Shown here one piece after another: positions 8,541-16,285 of a DNA stretch of 46,757 nucleotides. The notes under the pieces are model-generated. The model had not been told where the DNA came from. It ran no database searches and was given only the letters and a program-made list of their open reading frames with translations. Position numbers and translations under genes: made by a program. Location: contig JAISNN010000028.1 of the NCBI GenBank assembly GCA_031276195.1, positions 1 to 46,757 of the forward strand. The letters are read 5' to 3'. Within the stretch, counting starts at the first letter, position 1; the number at the start of each line of letters is the position of its first letter. The DNA comes from Clostridiales bacterium. GTDB taxonomy: Bacteria; Bacillota; Clostridia; Christensenellales; JAISNN01.

Positions 8541-8569
8541 AATCGCCGAATTAAAAAGATATAGAAGAG

Positions 8570-8990
8570 AGAGTAAAACAAGAATTTGAAACGGTATAAA
8601 AGCGTCAAAGATGCGGAAAACGAACGTTGAAAAAGACATTAAATATTGAATAAAACAAGGGTAAAAAAAGATATAGAAGCGTGATTAAAACAAGAATTTG
8701 AAGCAGTATAGAAGCGTCAATAAAACGGAATTTAAAGCGGTATAGAAACGTCAATAAAACGGAATTTGAAGCGGTATAGAAGCGTTAAATAAAATAAGAA
8801 TTTTAAAAATAAAAGACGTAAATAAAGCGTAAAAAAAGAAATACAAAGAAACAAAATATAAACAAAATAAAGGCAAATAGAAAAAATAGAAATAAAGCGT
8901 TCGGTAAAAGCATAAATAAAAAACAAAAAATATTAAAAATAAAAAAACGTCAAAAAATAAAAAAAGAAATACGGTAAAAAAACGGGAAAG
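8570..8990. repeat. Degenerate 34-bp repeats and A-rich spacer between gatB and aspS
   Basis: Copies of GAATTTGAAGCGGTATAGAA recur near 8583, 8695, 8729 and 8763, the last three 34 bp apart. From about 8800 to 8985 the plus strand is almost wholly A-rich. Antisense ORFs here (8732-9142) are low-complexity. No terminator is visible, so aspS probably shares the gatCAB transcript. Confidence 0.7.
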
Positions 8991-9001
8991 AGGTGAAAAA
9001 A

Positions 9002-10735
9002 ATGTACAGAACACATAATTGCGGAGAGTTGAGAGAAAAACACGTCGGAAAAACCGTCGGGCTTGCCGGCTGGATCGACACGGTTCGCGATCACGGCGGC
9101 GTTTTGTTTATCGATTTGCGCGACCACTACGGCGTTACGCAAATCGTCCTAAACGACGACGGAATCTTGAAATACGCGGGACGCGAGAGCGTCATATCCG
9201 TCTTCGGCGCGGTCGGTAAGCGCGAACCGGACACCGTAAACCCCAAAATCCCCACGGGAACGGTCGAATTGAAAGTCGAAAAATATGAGGTTTTAAGCGT
9301 TTCGCTGAGAAATCTGCCCTTCGAAATCTCGGAATCCAGAGAGGTTAGCGAGGCGGTGAGATTGAAATACCGCTTTTTGGATTTGAGAAATCCGAAACTG
9401 CACCGCGACATAGAAATCCGGTCGAAAGTTACTTCTTTTATCAGAAAAAAAATGGAAAGTATGGGTTTTTTAGAGATACAGACTCCCGTTTTGACAAGTT
9501 CGTCGCCCGAGGGCGCGAGGGATTATCTCGTCCCCAGCAGGAAACACAAAGGTATGTTTTACGCCCTGCCCCAGGCTCCGCAAATCTTTAAACAACTTTT
9601 GATGACGTCGGGTTTCGATAAGTATTTTCAGATCGCGCCTTGCTTCCGCGACGAGGACGCGAGAGCGGACAGATCGCCCGGCGAATTCTATCAAGTCGAC
9701 TTCGAGATGGCGTTCGCGGCGCAAGAAGACGTGTTTAAGGTCGCGGAAAAACTGCTGTATTCCGTATTTTCAAAATTCTCCGAAAAAAAAGTCTCGAAAC
9801 CTCCGTTCAAAAAAATTCCCTACGCTTCGGCGATGAAAAAATACGGAAGCGATAAGCCCGATCTCAGAAATCCTCTCGTCATAGACGACCTGTCGGAATT
9901 CTTTTCGGACGTCGATTTCGCGCCCTTCAAAGGACGCCCCGTCCGCGGTATAGTAACGCCGGATTGCGTCAAAATGCCCAAGTCTTTTTTTGAAAATATG
10001 CTGTCATTCGCGACGGGAATCGGTATGAAAGGGCTGGGGTATATTTCGGTTTGCGGCGGCTTTGAATACAAAGGTCCGATAGTGAAATTTCTCTCGGAGG
10101 AAAAACTGAAAGAATTGAAAAACAAATTGAAATTAAAGGAAAACGACGTGCTGTTTTTTATCTCCGACAAACCGGACGCCGTCGATAAACTCGCGGGCCA
10201 GATCAGAACGGAACTCGGCAAACGGCTCAAACTGACCGATTTTTCACGGCACGAACTTTGTTTCGTTACGGACTTTCCTATGTACGGAATCGATGAGGAA
10301 AGCGGAAAACTCGACTTTCTGCATAACCCGTTCTCAATGCCGCAAGGAGGCGCGGACGCGCTTTTAAATCAAAATCCTCTCGATATCAAAGCCTTTCAAT
10401 ACGATATCGTGTGCGACGGAATAGAACTCTCGTCGGGCGCGGTGAGAAACCACAGACCCGACGTTATGCTCAAAGCGTTCGAATTGGCGGGCTATACGAA
10501 AGAGGATATCGAAAAGAAATTTTCCGCGCTCTATAACGCCTTTCAATACGGCGCGCCGCCGCACGCGGGAATGGCGCCCGGACTTGATCGGATCGTTATG
10601 ATCTTGACCGGAAACGAAAATATAAGAGAGGTCGTGGCGTTTCCGATGAACAGCAACGCGCAGGATTTGCTCTTGGGCGCGCCCGGAACGGTTACGGAGG
10701 AGCAGTTGAGAGAGGCGCATATAAAAATCCGGTAG
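9002..10735 (+). CDS. aspS: Aspartyl-tRNA synthetase, probably non-discriminating (Asp/Asn)
   Basis: A bacterial-type class IIb AspRS of 577 residues. In order it has the OB-fold anticodon-binding domain (1-110), motif 2 (FRDEDARADRSPGEFYQVD), the bacterial GAD insertion (about 280-410) and motif 3 (GMAPGLDRIVMIL). His31 in the VRDHGG loop matches the residue associated with non-discriminating AspRS such as that of Pseudomonas aeruginosa, whereas discriminating E. coli AspRS has Leu there. With GatCAB alongside, the enzyme would charge tRNA-Asn with Asp for amidation. The ATG at 9002 has AAAGAGG 8 nt upstream; the GTG at 8993 overlaps that site and is disfavoured. Confidence 0.95.
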   Translation: MYRTHNCGELREKHVGKTVGLAGWIDTVRDHGGVLFIDLRDHYGVTQIVLNDDGILKYAGRESVISVFGAVGKREPDTVNPKIPTGTVELKVEKYEVLSVSLRNLPFEISESREVSEAVRLKYRFLDLRNPKLHRDIEIRSKVTSFIRKKMESMGFLEIQTPVLTSSSPEGARDYLVPSRKHKGMFYALPQAPQIFKQLLMTSGFDKYFQIAPCFRDEDARADRSPGEFYQVDFEMAFAAQEDVFKVAEKLLYSVFSKFSEKKVSKPPFKKIPYASAMKKYGSDKPDLRNPLVIDDLSEFFSDVDFAPFKGRPVRGIVTPDCVKMPKSFFENMLSFATGIGMKGLGYISVCGGFEYKGPIVKFLSEEKLKELKNKLKLKENDVLFFISDKPDAVDKLAGQIRTELGKRLKLTDFSRHELCFVTDFPMYGIDEESGKLDFLHNPFSMPQGGADALLNQNPLDIKAFQYDIVCDGIELSSGAVRNHRPDVMLKAFELAGYTKEDIEKKFSALYNAFQYGAPPHAGMAPGLDRIVMILTGNENIREVVAFPMNSNAQDLLLGAPGTVTEEQLREAHIKIR

Positions 10736-10789
10736 GTTTCGGGAACCGGAATGTTTTTTTTAAAAAAATGATTTGTTTGAATCCGAACG

Positions 10790-10841
10790 CGGGAGAGAAT
10801 CAAAATTTTTATTATTAAAAGTTTTCTCCCGTATTTTTTAT
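10790..10841 (+). terminator. Terminator of the gatCAB-aspS operon
   Basis: CGGGAGAGAA pairs with TTTTCTCCCG across an A/T-rich loop and is followed by TATTTTTTATTT. It lies 55 bp after the aspS stop. Confidence 0.75.
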
Positions 10842-10908
10842 TTCTAAACTATTTTTAATTATTTTCCAAAAAATTAAAAAATTTTTTAATTTTTCTATTT
10901 GCAAACGG

Positions 10909-10937
10909 TTTACAAAGAGTCAAAGTTGTGGTATAAT
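10909..10937 (+). promoter_or_regulatory. Strong sigma-A promoter of a short transcription unit
   Basis: TTTACA (10909-10914), a 17-nt spacer, then TATAAT (10932-10937) with a TGG extension before it. The predicted start point coincides with an ATG at 10944. Confidence 0.8.
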
Positions 10938-10943
10938 AAAACC

Positions 10944-11078
10944 ATGAAAAATTTGGGAAAAGATTTTAATGAAAATATAGCGGACGTTGCGGCAGACGTT
11001 ATAGTATATGTTATATGGGGAGAAGCGGTGTTTCAGCCGCTTAAACGGCTATTCCCCGGTTGTAAAGAAATTTTATAA
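10944..11078 (+). CDS. Possible leaderless 44-residue peptide
   Basis: The ATG sits at the predicted transcription start, so the mRNA would be leaderless. The product has a charged N-terminus, a hydrophobic middle (ADVIVYVIWG) and the tail FQPLKRLFPGCKEIL. Inside the same frame a GTG at 11028 has GGGGAG 5 nt upstream and would give only a 16-residue peptide with one Cys. No family is recognised. It may be a small membrane or leader peptide, or the frame may be chance within an RNA gene. Confidence 0.3.
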   Translation: MKNLGKDFNENIADVAADVIVYVIWGEAVFQPLKRLFPGCKEIL

Positions 11079-11095
11079 AAAATCTTAAAACGGCT

Positions 11096-11145
11096 GCATA
11101 CGCCTTGAAATCGTTTGATTTTCAAGGCGTATGCTGTCTTTTTTT
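11096..11145 (+). terminator. Terminator of the short transcription unit
   Basis: A perfect 15-bp stem (GCATACGCCTTGAAA at 11096-11110 with 11120-11134) is followed by a seven-T tract. It stands 142 bp ahead of the next start codon. Confidence 0.88.
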
Positions 11146-11286
11146 GCCGTTTTCAAAAAAAGGCGGTAAAAATAGAGCGGAAACATATAAAAAACAATTT
11201 TTCATAGGCGGGAGAGGTTGTTTTCGCGTTGCTTAAAAAAGGGTAAAAATTTAAAAAAATAAAATAAATTAGGGAGGATTCAAGTT

Positions 11287-13296
11287 ATGTCAGATCAACA
11301 AATTCAAGGTAAACGGGCGGCGTATAATGCCGCTCAAAATGCGTGCGCGAGCACGCTTATCGCGTGCGGTTTCATCTATACGAAACCCGAGCCGTCGTCC
11401 TGTCCGCCGCCGAAAATCACGCCGAAAAAGGACAGCGTACCAAAAGCCGGGGCGAAAAAAACCGCGGAAACTCATACGGAAATCGTTGCCGCTGCCGGAA
11501 ATCCGGTCAAGGAAAAGTCCGTAAAGGAAAAAAAAGAAAAGCCCGTAAGAGAAAAGAACGGAGGTAAAAACGGAAAGGGATTTATAACCTTTTTCGGGCT
11601 GATTCTTTTGGCGGCGGTAGCGTTGACTTCGGGGGTGTTTGCGGAAAGATATTTCGGAAAAGAGGAAGAAAAAGAGGAAGTATACGCCGTTGTGTTTGTA
11701 GTTGACGGCGAAACGCATTACGAAACGACGGTCAAAAAGGGCGGAGAGGTAACCTTTCCCGAAGTTGAACCGACAAAGGACGGCTATGAATTTGCCGGCT
11801 GGGTATACGAGGGCGGAACGCTGTTCGAGGGCGGATCGGCGAACGGAAACTTTATATTGACCGCGAAATGGATCGAGATCGACACGGAAACGCCGGAACT
11901 TTTGAGAGCGGCGTTTAAGACGCTTTTGGGAAGCAAGTATAAGGAAATTGTCAATGATAACGGATATGACGAAGAAAATTTTGCATTGTTAAACGACGCG
12001 CTTGCGAACGGATTAGCCGCGATAGACGAGGCGGGAGATAACGCCGCCGGAATCAATGAGGTATATAATAACGCGCTTGCGGAAATGGCGGGAATTCAAG
12101 GAAGGTTTACCGAGGGATTGGAGTATATGCCGACAGACGACGGTTGGGAAGTCGCTTACGGAGACGCGGTCGATTCGGAAGTGATAATTCCCGCGATATA
12201 CAAGGGGCAAAAGACGGTGAGGATAGCGGACTACGGATTTGAATGTCAAGAACATATTATGTCCGTCAAAATTCCGAACGGCGTAACGTCTATCGGGTAT
12301 GGTGCGTTCTATGAGTGTTATGGATTAACGGAAATCAATCTTCCCGATAGTTTAACGTCTATCGGTGATAGCGCGTTCTATTCCTGCAAGAGTTTGACGG
12401 AAATCGATTTTTCGAATACTAACTTGACGACGATCGGGGAGGATGCGTTCTATTCTTGCAAGAGTTTGACGGAAATCGATTTTTCAAAAACTAACTTGAC
12501 GACGATCGGGGATTGGGCGTTCGATCGTTGCGAGAGTTTAAATAGAATCGATTTTCCCGGCGGCTTGACATATGTCGATCAAAGTATGTTCGAGAGGTGC
12601 TATAGTTTGGCGAGCATTAATGTCAGCGCGGACAACGAAGCGTATATGTCCGACGAGGACGGTGTTTTGTATAACAAAACACAAACCGATCTAATATACT
12701 ATCCGCAGGGAAAGACGGCGAGCCGCTTTACAATCCCGAGCAGTGTAACATCGATCGCGGATTATGCGTTCGAGGATTGCATTAGTTTAACGGAAATCAA
12801 TTTCCACCTTGGTTTGACAACGATTGGGTATGCCGCATTCTACAATTGCGGTTTGTTTGAAATCGATCTTCCGGACAACTTGGCGGCGATCGGAGCGAGT
12901 GCGTTCAGCCATTGCCCTAACTTGACCAAAATCGACCTTCCCGACAACTTGACGACGATCGGCGGATATGCGTTCAGTCATTGCCCTAACTTGCGAGAAA
13001 TCAGTTTTCCCGATAACTTGACGACGATCGGCGACGGGGCGTTCGCGTTTTGTGATAAATTGACGCAAATCATAATTCCCGAAAAGGTAACGATTATCGG
13101 ATATAGGGCGTTCGAGGGTTGCGGCGACCTTACAATTTATGCGAAAGCGGGGAGTTTGCCCGACGATGGTTGGAATTCGAGTTGGAATATTAGTAACCAT
13201 CCCGTGTATTGGTATTCTGGTGCGGAAAAGAGCGGGAATTATTGGCATTATGAAGACGCGGACGGAGTCAAAGTTCCGACACCGTGGAATGAATAA
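11287..13296 (+). CDS. Membrane-anchored BspA-type leucine-rich repeat protein with an InlB B-repeat
   Basis: 669 residues. Residues 1-98 are hydrophilic and Lys-rich and precede one transmembrane helix (99-118, FITFFGLILLAAVALTSGVF), so the tail is probably cytoplasmic and the rest outside. Residues 133-196 form a Listeria-Bacteroides (InlB B) repeat: VVFVVDGETHYETTV ... DGYEFAGW ... FILTAKW. From about 290 to 610 there are roughly 12 BspA-type LRRs of about 23 residues (consensus LTxIxFPxxLTTIGxxAFxxC). There is no LPXTG or other sorting signal, so the helix is the only anchor visible. Such proteins usually act in adhesion. GGGAGG precedes the ATG by about 10 nt. A preceding RNA unit may regulate it. 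Confidence 0.88.
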   Translation: MSDQQIQGKRAAYNAAQNACASTLIACGFIYTKPEPSSCPPPKITPKKDSVPKAGAKKTAETHTEIVAAAGNPVKEKSVKEKKEKPVREKNGGKNGKGFITFFGLILLAAVALTSGVFAERYFGKEEEKEEVYAVVFVVDGETHYETTVKKGGEVTFPEVEPTKDGYEFAGWVYEGGTLFEGGSANGNFILTAKWIEIDTETPELLRAAFKTLLGSKYKEIVNDNGYDEENFALLNDALANGLAAIDEAGDNAAGINEVYNNALAEMAGIQGRFTEGLEYMPTDDGWEVAYGDAVDSEVIIPAIYKGQKTVRIADYGFECQEHIMSVKIPNGVTSIGYGAFYECYGLTEINLPDSLTSIGDSAFYSCKSLTEIDFSNTNLTTIGEDAFYSCKSLTEIDFSKTNLTTIGDWAFDRCESLNRIDFPGGLTYVDQSMFERCYSLASINVSADNEAYMSDEDGVLYNKTQTDLIYYPQGKTASRFTIPSSVTSIADYAFEDCISLTEINFHLGLTTIGYAAFYNCGLFEIDLPDNLAAIGASAFSHCPNLTKIDLPDNLTTIGGYAFSHCPNLREISFPDNLTTIGDGAFAFCDKLTQIIIPEKVTIIGYRAFEGCGDLTIYAKAGSLPDDGWNSSWNISNHPVYWYSGAEKSGNYWHYEDADGVKVPTPWNE

Positions 13297-13342
13297 GCGG
13301 CGTTTGAGATTTTCTAAAAAAATTAAGAAAAAAAACAAAAAA

Positions 13343-13376
13343 ACTTCTCTCTTGTTTTTAAGAGAGAAGTTTTTTT
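13343..13376 (+). terminator. Terminator of the LRR gene
   Basis: ACTTCTCTCTT and AAGAGAGAAGT form an 11-bp stem around GTTTTT and are followed by six T. An A-rich run upstream makes it usable in both directions. Confidence 0.88.
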
Positions 13377-13394
13377 GATAGTGAAAGGTTTTTT

Positions 13395-13470
13395 CATAAT
13401 GCCGTCCCGCAGAGGGGAAGTTCCAAAACGGTCGCCACACGGAGGGGAATATGTGGATAATAAGAAAAAC
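13395..13470. repeat. Decayed copy of the GC-rich 58-bp repeat
   Basis: CAGAGGGGAAGTTCC and CACACGGAGGGGAATATG recall the 58-bp family, but its left arm is broken. It sits next to the IS1-type element. Confidence 0.5.
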
Positions 13471-13536
13471 GGGGGGAAATGCGTTGTTTTTGTTTCCTGT
13501 CATCATTGACGTGAAAGGTAAAATTTTGGAGAGTGT

Positions 13537-13944
13537 TCACCTAAAGAGATACAACATTTGACTTTGCCATTTTTCAAAGACTTCAGGTTGCGTCAAGGCG
13601 CTCCACAACCTAATTGTCAAATCCACCATAGTGCGGCTTTTAGAAACAACTTTTGTACGGCGCGTGAACCTACCCAAGTGATGCCGCGTGTTGCTGTTGT
13701 TTCGCTCAATCGCCAAAGTGCCGCTCTTCCCGATAATATGACGTTCCGGCGGCAAAACCTCGGCGAAAGCCTCCCAATTATCGGTGTAGAATGTGCAATT
13801 TGTCAAGTGCTTCACCTTGTCGTAGAGTCGTCTGAATGTTGCGCTATCACGACCACCGAGAACCCAGGCGATAGTTCTCCCGCTGCGGCGGTCAAAGGCT
13901 TTGATGAGCCAAAGTTTCGTTTTTTTGACTGTATATAATGCCAC
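13537..13944 (-). CDS. IS1-type transposase, frame B (InsB-like, made by -1 frameshift)
   Basis: The catalytic part of the IS1 DDE transposase. The join over the A7 run reads DEMWHYIQSKKTKLWLIKAFDRR, which matches InsAB' fusions of the family. Acidic residues fit IS1: Asp in FDEMW (before the slip), Asp in YTDNW and Glu in AIERNN, followed by HHLGRFTRRTKV. The fusion is about 239 residues. The ATG given for frame B alone is probably not used. The stop overlaps the left inverted repeat, as is common in compact IS1 elements. Confidence 0.82.
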   Translation of the reverse strand: MALYTVKKTKLWLIKAFDRRSGRTIAWVLGGRDSATFRRLYDKVKHLTNCTFYTDNWEAFAEVLPPERHIIGKSGTLAIERNNSNTRHHLGRFTRRTKVVSKSRTMVDLTIRLWSALTQPEVFEKWQSQMLYLFR

Positions 13945-14255
13945 ATTTCGTCAAACTCAATTTGGGTGATTTCCCCGTCAATCGACGGTTCAGCCGCGTT
14001 TAACCCCGCTTCTCGAATCCACTTGTAAATCAACGAGCGGTCGCGTCTAAACAACTTGCCCATCATATTGTAAGAGCCTTTCCCGAGCGAATACAGCAAC
14101 ACACACAAGGCCTTCAACGCTTGTATCTTTTCGTTTGTGCGACCGTCTCCGATCACAAAATTATAGCCGCACTCCTTGCATTTGTACCGCTGTTTCCCAC
14201 GAGCCTTTCCGCTTTTTACCACCTTTACCGACTTGCAATTTTTACATTCTAACAT
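13812..14255 (-). CDS. IS1-type transposase, frame A (InsA-like)
   Basis: 147 residues in the zero frame. The N-terminus is a zinc ribbon (CKNC ... CKEC, residues 4-27) followed by a helix-turn-helix with the IS1-type RRDRSLIYKWIREAG. The frame runs past FDEMWHY into a short unrelated tail. At 13920-13926 (minus strand) a run of seven A lets ribosomes slip by -1 into frame B, giving the full transposase. On its own InsA usually acts as DNA-binding repressor of the element. GAGGTG lies about 10 nt before the ATG at 14255. Confidence 0.85.
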   Translation of the reverse strand: MLECKNCKSVKVVKSGKARGKQRYKCKECGYNFVIGDGRTNEKIQALKALCVLLYSLGKGSYNMMGKLFRRDRSLIYKWIREAGLNAAEPSIDGEITQIEFDEMWHYIQSKKRNFGSSKPLTAAAGELSPGFSVVVIAQHSDDSTTR

Positions 14256-14519
14256 AATAGCACCTCAGAGAACTTATTTTATACTATTATATCATAAATA
14301 TATCCATTTGTCAACACTCTCCGGAATTTTATTCAGAAGTTGGTATATATCGGAATTTTATTTAGCGGTTAGTGTACGCGCTTATTTGGCGATCGGCGCT
14401 TGGCAGTTGTGAATATATATCCATATCACCTTTACCGTCTAAAATACCGCCGCTAACTACTGTCAACCGACCCCTAATCGCTTTCCCCTGCCCCCTGACA
14501 AAAGTTTAACGTGCAGAAA

Positions 14520-14548
14520 AATAGACTTGTTTTAAAAACAAGTCTATT
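14520..14548 (-). terminator. Terminator downstream of the fumarase beta gene
   Basis: AATAGACTTGTTTTT forms a 14-bp perfect hairpin with its complement. On the minus strand it is followed by a short T-run (CTATTTTTC). The other sequence of 14323-14626 is A/T-rich with short CCGCCGCTAAC-type words and no gene. Confidence 0.6.
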
Positions 14549-14626
14549 ATATCACATATTCGGAACAATCTCAATACATTTATAAAAATTAGTCGGAAAT
14601 TTTGCATTTTTTTTAACGCCGGTTAC

Positions 14627-14710
14627 TCCCCCTTTCCGACGACGAGTTTAACGCCCGTTTTTTCCTCTCGAATTCCGCCTTATTTCTTTCGGAAAGATTG
14701 TTCCCTTCCG
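14627..14710 (-). repeat. Mosaic duplicate of two segments of the fumarase beta gene
   Basis: 14627-14664 copies 15017-15054 (codons for GVKLVVGKGG), and 14658-14710 copies 14770-14822 (codons for NNLSERNKAEFERKK) with one change. The segments, 250 bp apart in the gene, are joined here at a shared run of T. It lies just beyond the gene stop and cannot be expressed as a gene. Confidence 0.8.
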
Positions 14711-14718
14711 CTCCTCTC

Positions 14719-15330
14719 TCACTTATGCGAAAAGTTCACGTGTTTTTCAATCTCCCCGAACGCCCTCTCTTTTTTCCTCTCGAATTCCGCCTTATTTCTT
14801 TCGGAAAGATTATTCCCTTCCGTGTCGATTGAAACGATCAGCGGCCCGAACTCCTTGACTTTAAAAATCCAAAACGCCTCGGGCATTCCGAAATCTTCCC
14901 ATTCGACTCCCAAGACCTCTTCGACGGCGGCGGCGGCGGTTACGGCGCATCCTCCGGGAAAGACGCAGTAGACCGCTCCCAAATCCTTACAAGCGGCGTC
15001 GGTTTTCGCGCCCATACCCCCCTTTCCGACGACGAGTTTAACGCCCGTTTTTTCAATAAACTCCCTCTCGTAACGCTCCATACGGCGGCTGGTGGTCGGA
15101 CCCGCGGCGACGACCTTAAAGCCCTCCTCACGGCTTCCCGAAACGATCGGACCGACGTGCATCACGGCGGAACCCTTCAACGGAAATTCGGGCAGACGGC
15201 CGCCCTCCGCGACGCGCCTATGTCCGTCGTCGCGCGCCGTAGCGGCGATCCCGGTCAAATACACTATGTCGCCGATTCTCAAATCCTTTATATCACCGCC
15301 GCTAATCGGCGTCGTCAATATTTTTTTCAT
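14719..15330 (-). CDS. Class I fumarate hydratase (TtdB-like), beta subunit
   Basis: 203 residues. The beta subunit pairs with the alpha subunit at 16373-17251 to form an iron-sulfur hydro-lyase that interconverts fumarate and malate (or a close substrate such as tartrate). The N-terminus LTTPISGGDIKDLRIGDIVYLTG is typical, followed by RDDGHRR, MHVGPIV, GPTTSRRM and GKGGMG. The last 25 residues after LIVSIDTEGNNL are Lys/Glu-rich. In related operons alpha precedes beta directly; here a 500-bp gene and repeats lie between them. The ribosome-binding site is weak (GGAAG about 13 nt upstream). Confidence 0.9.
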   Translation of the reverse strand: MKKILTTPISGGDIKDLRIGDIVYLTGIAATARDDGHRRVAEGGRLPEFPLKGSAVMHVGPIVSGSREEGFKVVAAGPTTSRRMERYEREFIEKTGVKLVVGKGGMGAKTDAACKDLGAVYCVFPGGCAVTAAAAVEEVLGVEWEDFGMPEAFWIFKVKEFGPLIVSIDTEGNNLSERNKAEFERKKERAFGEIEKHVNFSHK

Positions 15331-15636
15331 ATTTTTTTCGGACTTCCTTTTTATTTTTTCCCCGTTTATTTATCAGGGCTTTCTTTTTATTTTTTTACGT
15401 ATTAATTTTTCCGGACTTCTTCCGGAATTTTTTTGTATTTATTGCTTCGGACTCCCTTCGGAATTTTTTCGCGTTTATTCTTTCGGAATTTTTCGTTTTT
15501 ATTTATTCGGACTCCCTTCGGAATTTTTTCATGGTTATTCTTTCGGAATTTTTCGCGTTTATTTATTCAAAATTTTTTCGGACTTTATTCGGAAAATTTT
15601 TAAATATTACGCCTCGGTTTTTTGTTTTTTATCCTT
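15331..15636. repeat. 60-bp tandem repeat and T-rich spacer
   Basis: TTCGGACTCCCTTCGGAATT repeats at 15446 and 15506 (period 60), with diverged forms on both sides. The last part, near 15590-15634 (CGGAAAATTTTTAAATATTA CGCC), recurs at 16213-16258 on the other side of the next gene. No gene is seen. Confidence 0.7.
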
Positions 15637-16137
15637 CTATTTACCCGTAAAGTAAAAATACAACACCACGCAAGCTAAAGCGAAAAACATCGAAAAAATA
15701 AATATCCGTCTCGACGCGTTTCGCCGTTTTGTCATAATCAAGTCGTCCGCTATAATATTTCTCGTTGCGATCAACTGCGAATCGGTATAAGCGTAAGCGT
15801 TCGCGCGATTATCCGTGAGGGATAAATTTAAAGTTTTATCTCCGTCTATCTGCAATTCCCCCTCGAATATCGCGTTTGTCAAGACCTTGCCTTTTTCATA
15901 ATCAGGGGCATTTGCCTCTATCATCGTAATTAATCCCATAATGATAGCGAATAACCACCAAAATTTTGAATCACAACTAAATTCACGTTCAATTCTTATC
16001 GAATGTTTTCCTTTTTCAAGTTCCTTGCCGGCAACGCAAACTCCGGCTTTAACTTTATACGCGATACGTTTGCCGTCAATAAAGACCTTAATTTGGTTTT
16101 TATATTGTTTCGCTTTAACGTTTAGTATAAGATTCAC
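15637..16137 (-). CDS. Hypothetical small membrane protein inserted in the fumarase cluster
   Basis: 166 residues of unknown family. The first 50 residues look like beta strands (an IKVFIDGKRIAYKVKAG segment). Hydrophobic segments are at about 60-75 (FWWLFAIIMGLITMI) and 147-163 (IFIFSMFFALACVVLYFYF), so it probably has two passes. It starts with GTG (16137) with GGGGTG about 4 nt upstream. Its composition (many Ile, Asn, Lys, Ala; fewer GC-rich codons) differs from the fumarase genes on each side, and it is flanked by direct repeats. Acquisition or displacement into the cluster is inferred. Confidence 0.65.
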   Translation of the reverse strand: MNLILNVKAKQYKNQIKVFIDGKRIAYKVKAGVCVAGKELEKGKHSIRIEREFSCDSKFWWLFAIIMGLITMIEANAPDYEKGKVLTNAIFEGELQIDGDKTLNLSLTDNRANAYAYTDSQLIATRNIIADDLIMTKRRNASRRIFIFSMFFALACVVLYFYFTGK

Positions 16138-16212
16138 AATTCACCCCTATTGATTTGCCTTTTCTTTTTTCTATTGTATTTTGGTTTGTCCGCAGTTTTT
16201 TTTTAAAAGAGT

Positions 16213-16258
16213 TTTCGGAAAATTTTTAAATATTACGCCGCAGTTTTTTTATCCTTCC
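16213..16258. repeat. Direct repeat matching 15588-15634
   Basis: TTCGGAAAATTTTTAAATAT, then TACGCC and a T-run before ATCCTTC, recur on both sides of the 15637-16137 gene about 625 bp apart. Confidence 0.75.
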
Positions 16259-16285
16259 TCGTTTCCCCCTAACAATTTTCAACTT

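Larger units (their letters stand above)
10944..11145 (+). ncRNA. Candidate structured small RNA or leader RNA
   Basis: A promoter at its 5' end and an intrinsic terminator at its 3' end bound about 200 nt. Pairings seen: AAGATTTT near 10960 with AAAATCTT near 11080, which would close the RNA; AAGCGG with CCGCTT; GGGGA (11017-11021) with TCCCC (11053-11057). CGGCTG (11091-11096), at the edge of the terminator, could instead pair with CAGCCG near 11034, as in an attenuator. It does not match 6S RNA or a riboswitch class I know. It may be an independent RNA, or the leader of the gene at 11287 with the terminator as control point. Confidence 0.45.
13528..14322 (-). mobile_element. IS1-family insertion sequence
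   Basis: About 795 bp bounded by 13-bp terminal inverted repeats with one mismatch: GGAGAGTGTTCAC at 13528-13540 and the complement of GGAGAGTGTTGAC at 14310-14322. It encodes overlapping insA-like and insB-like frames on the minus strand. A clear target-site duplication was not found; both flanks have A/T runs (AAAATTTT, AATTTTATT). The right flank has a 29-bp near-repeat beginning CGGAATTTTATT. Both frames are open, so it may be active. Confidence 0.85.
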
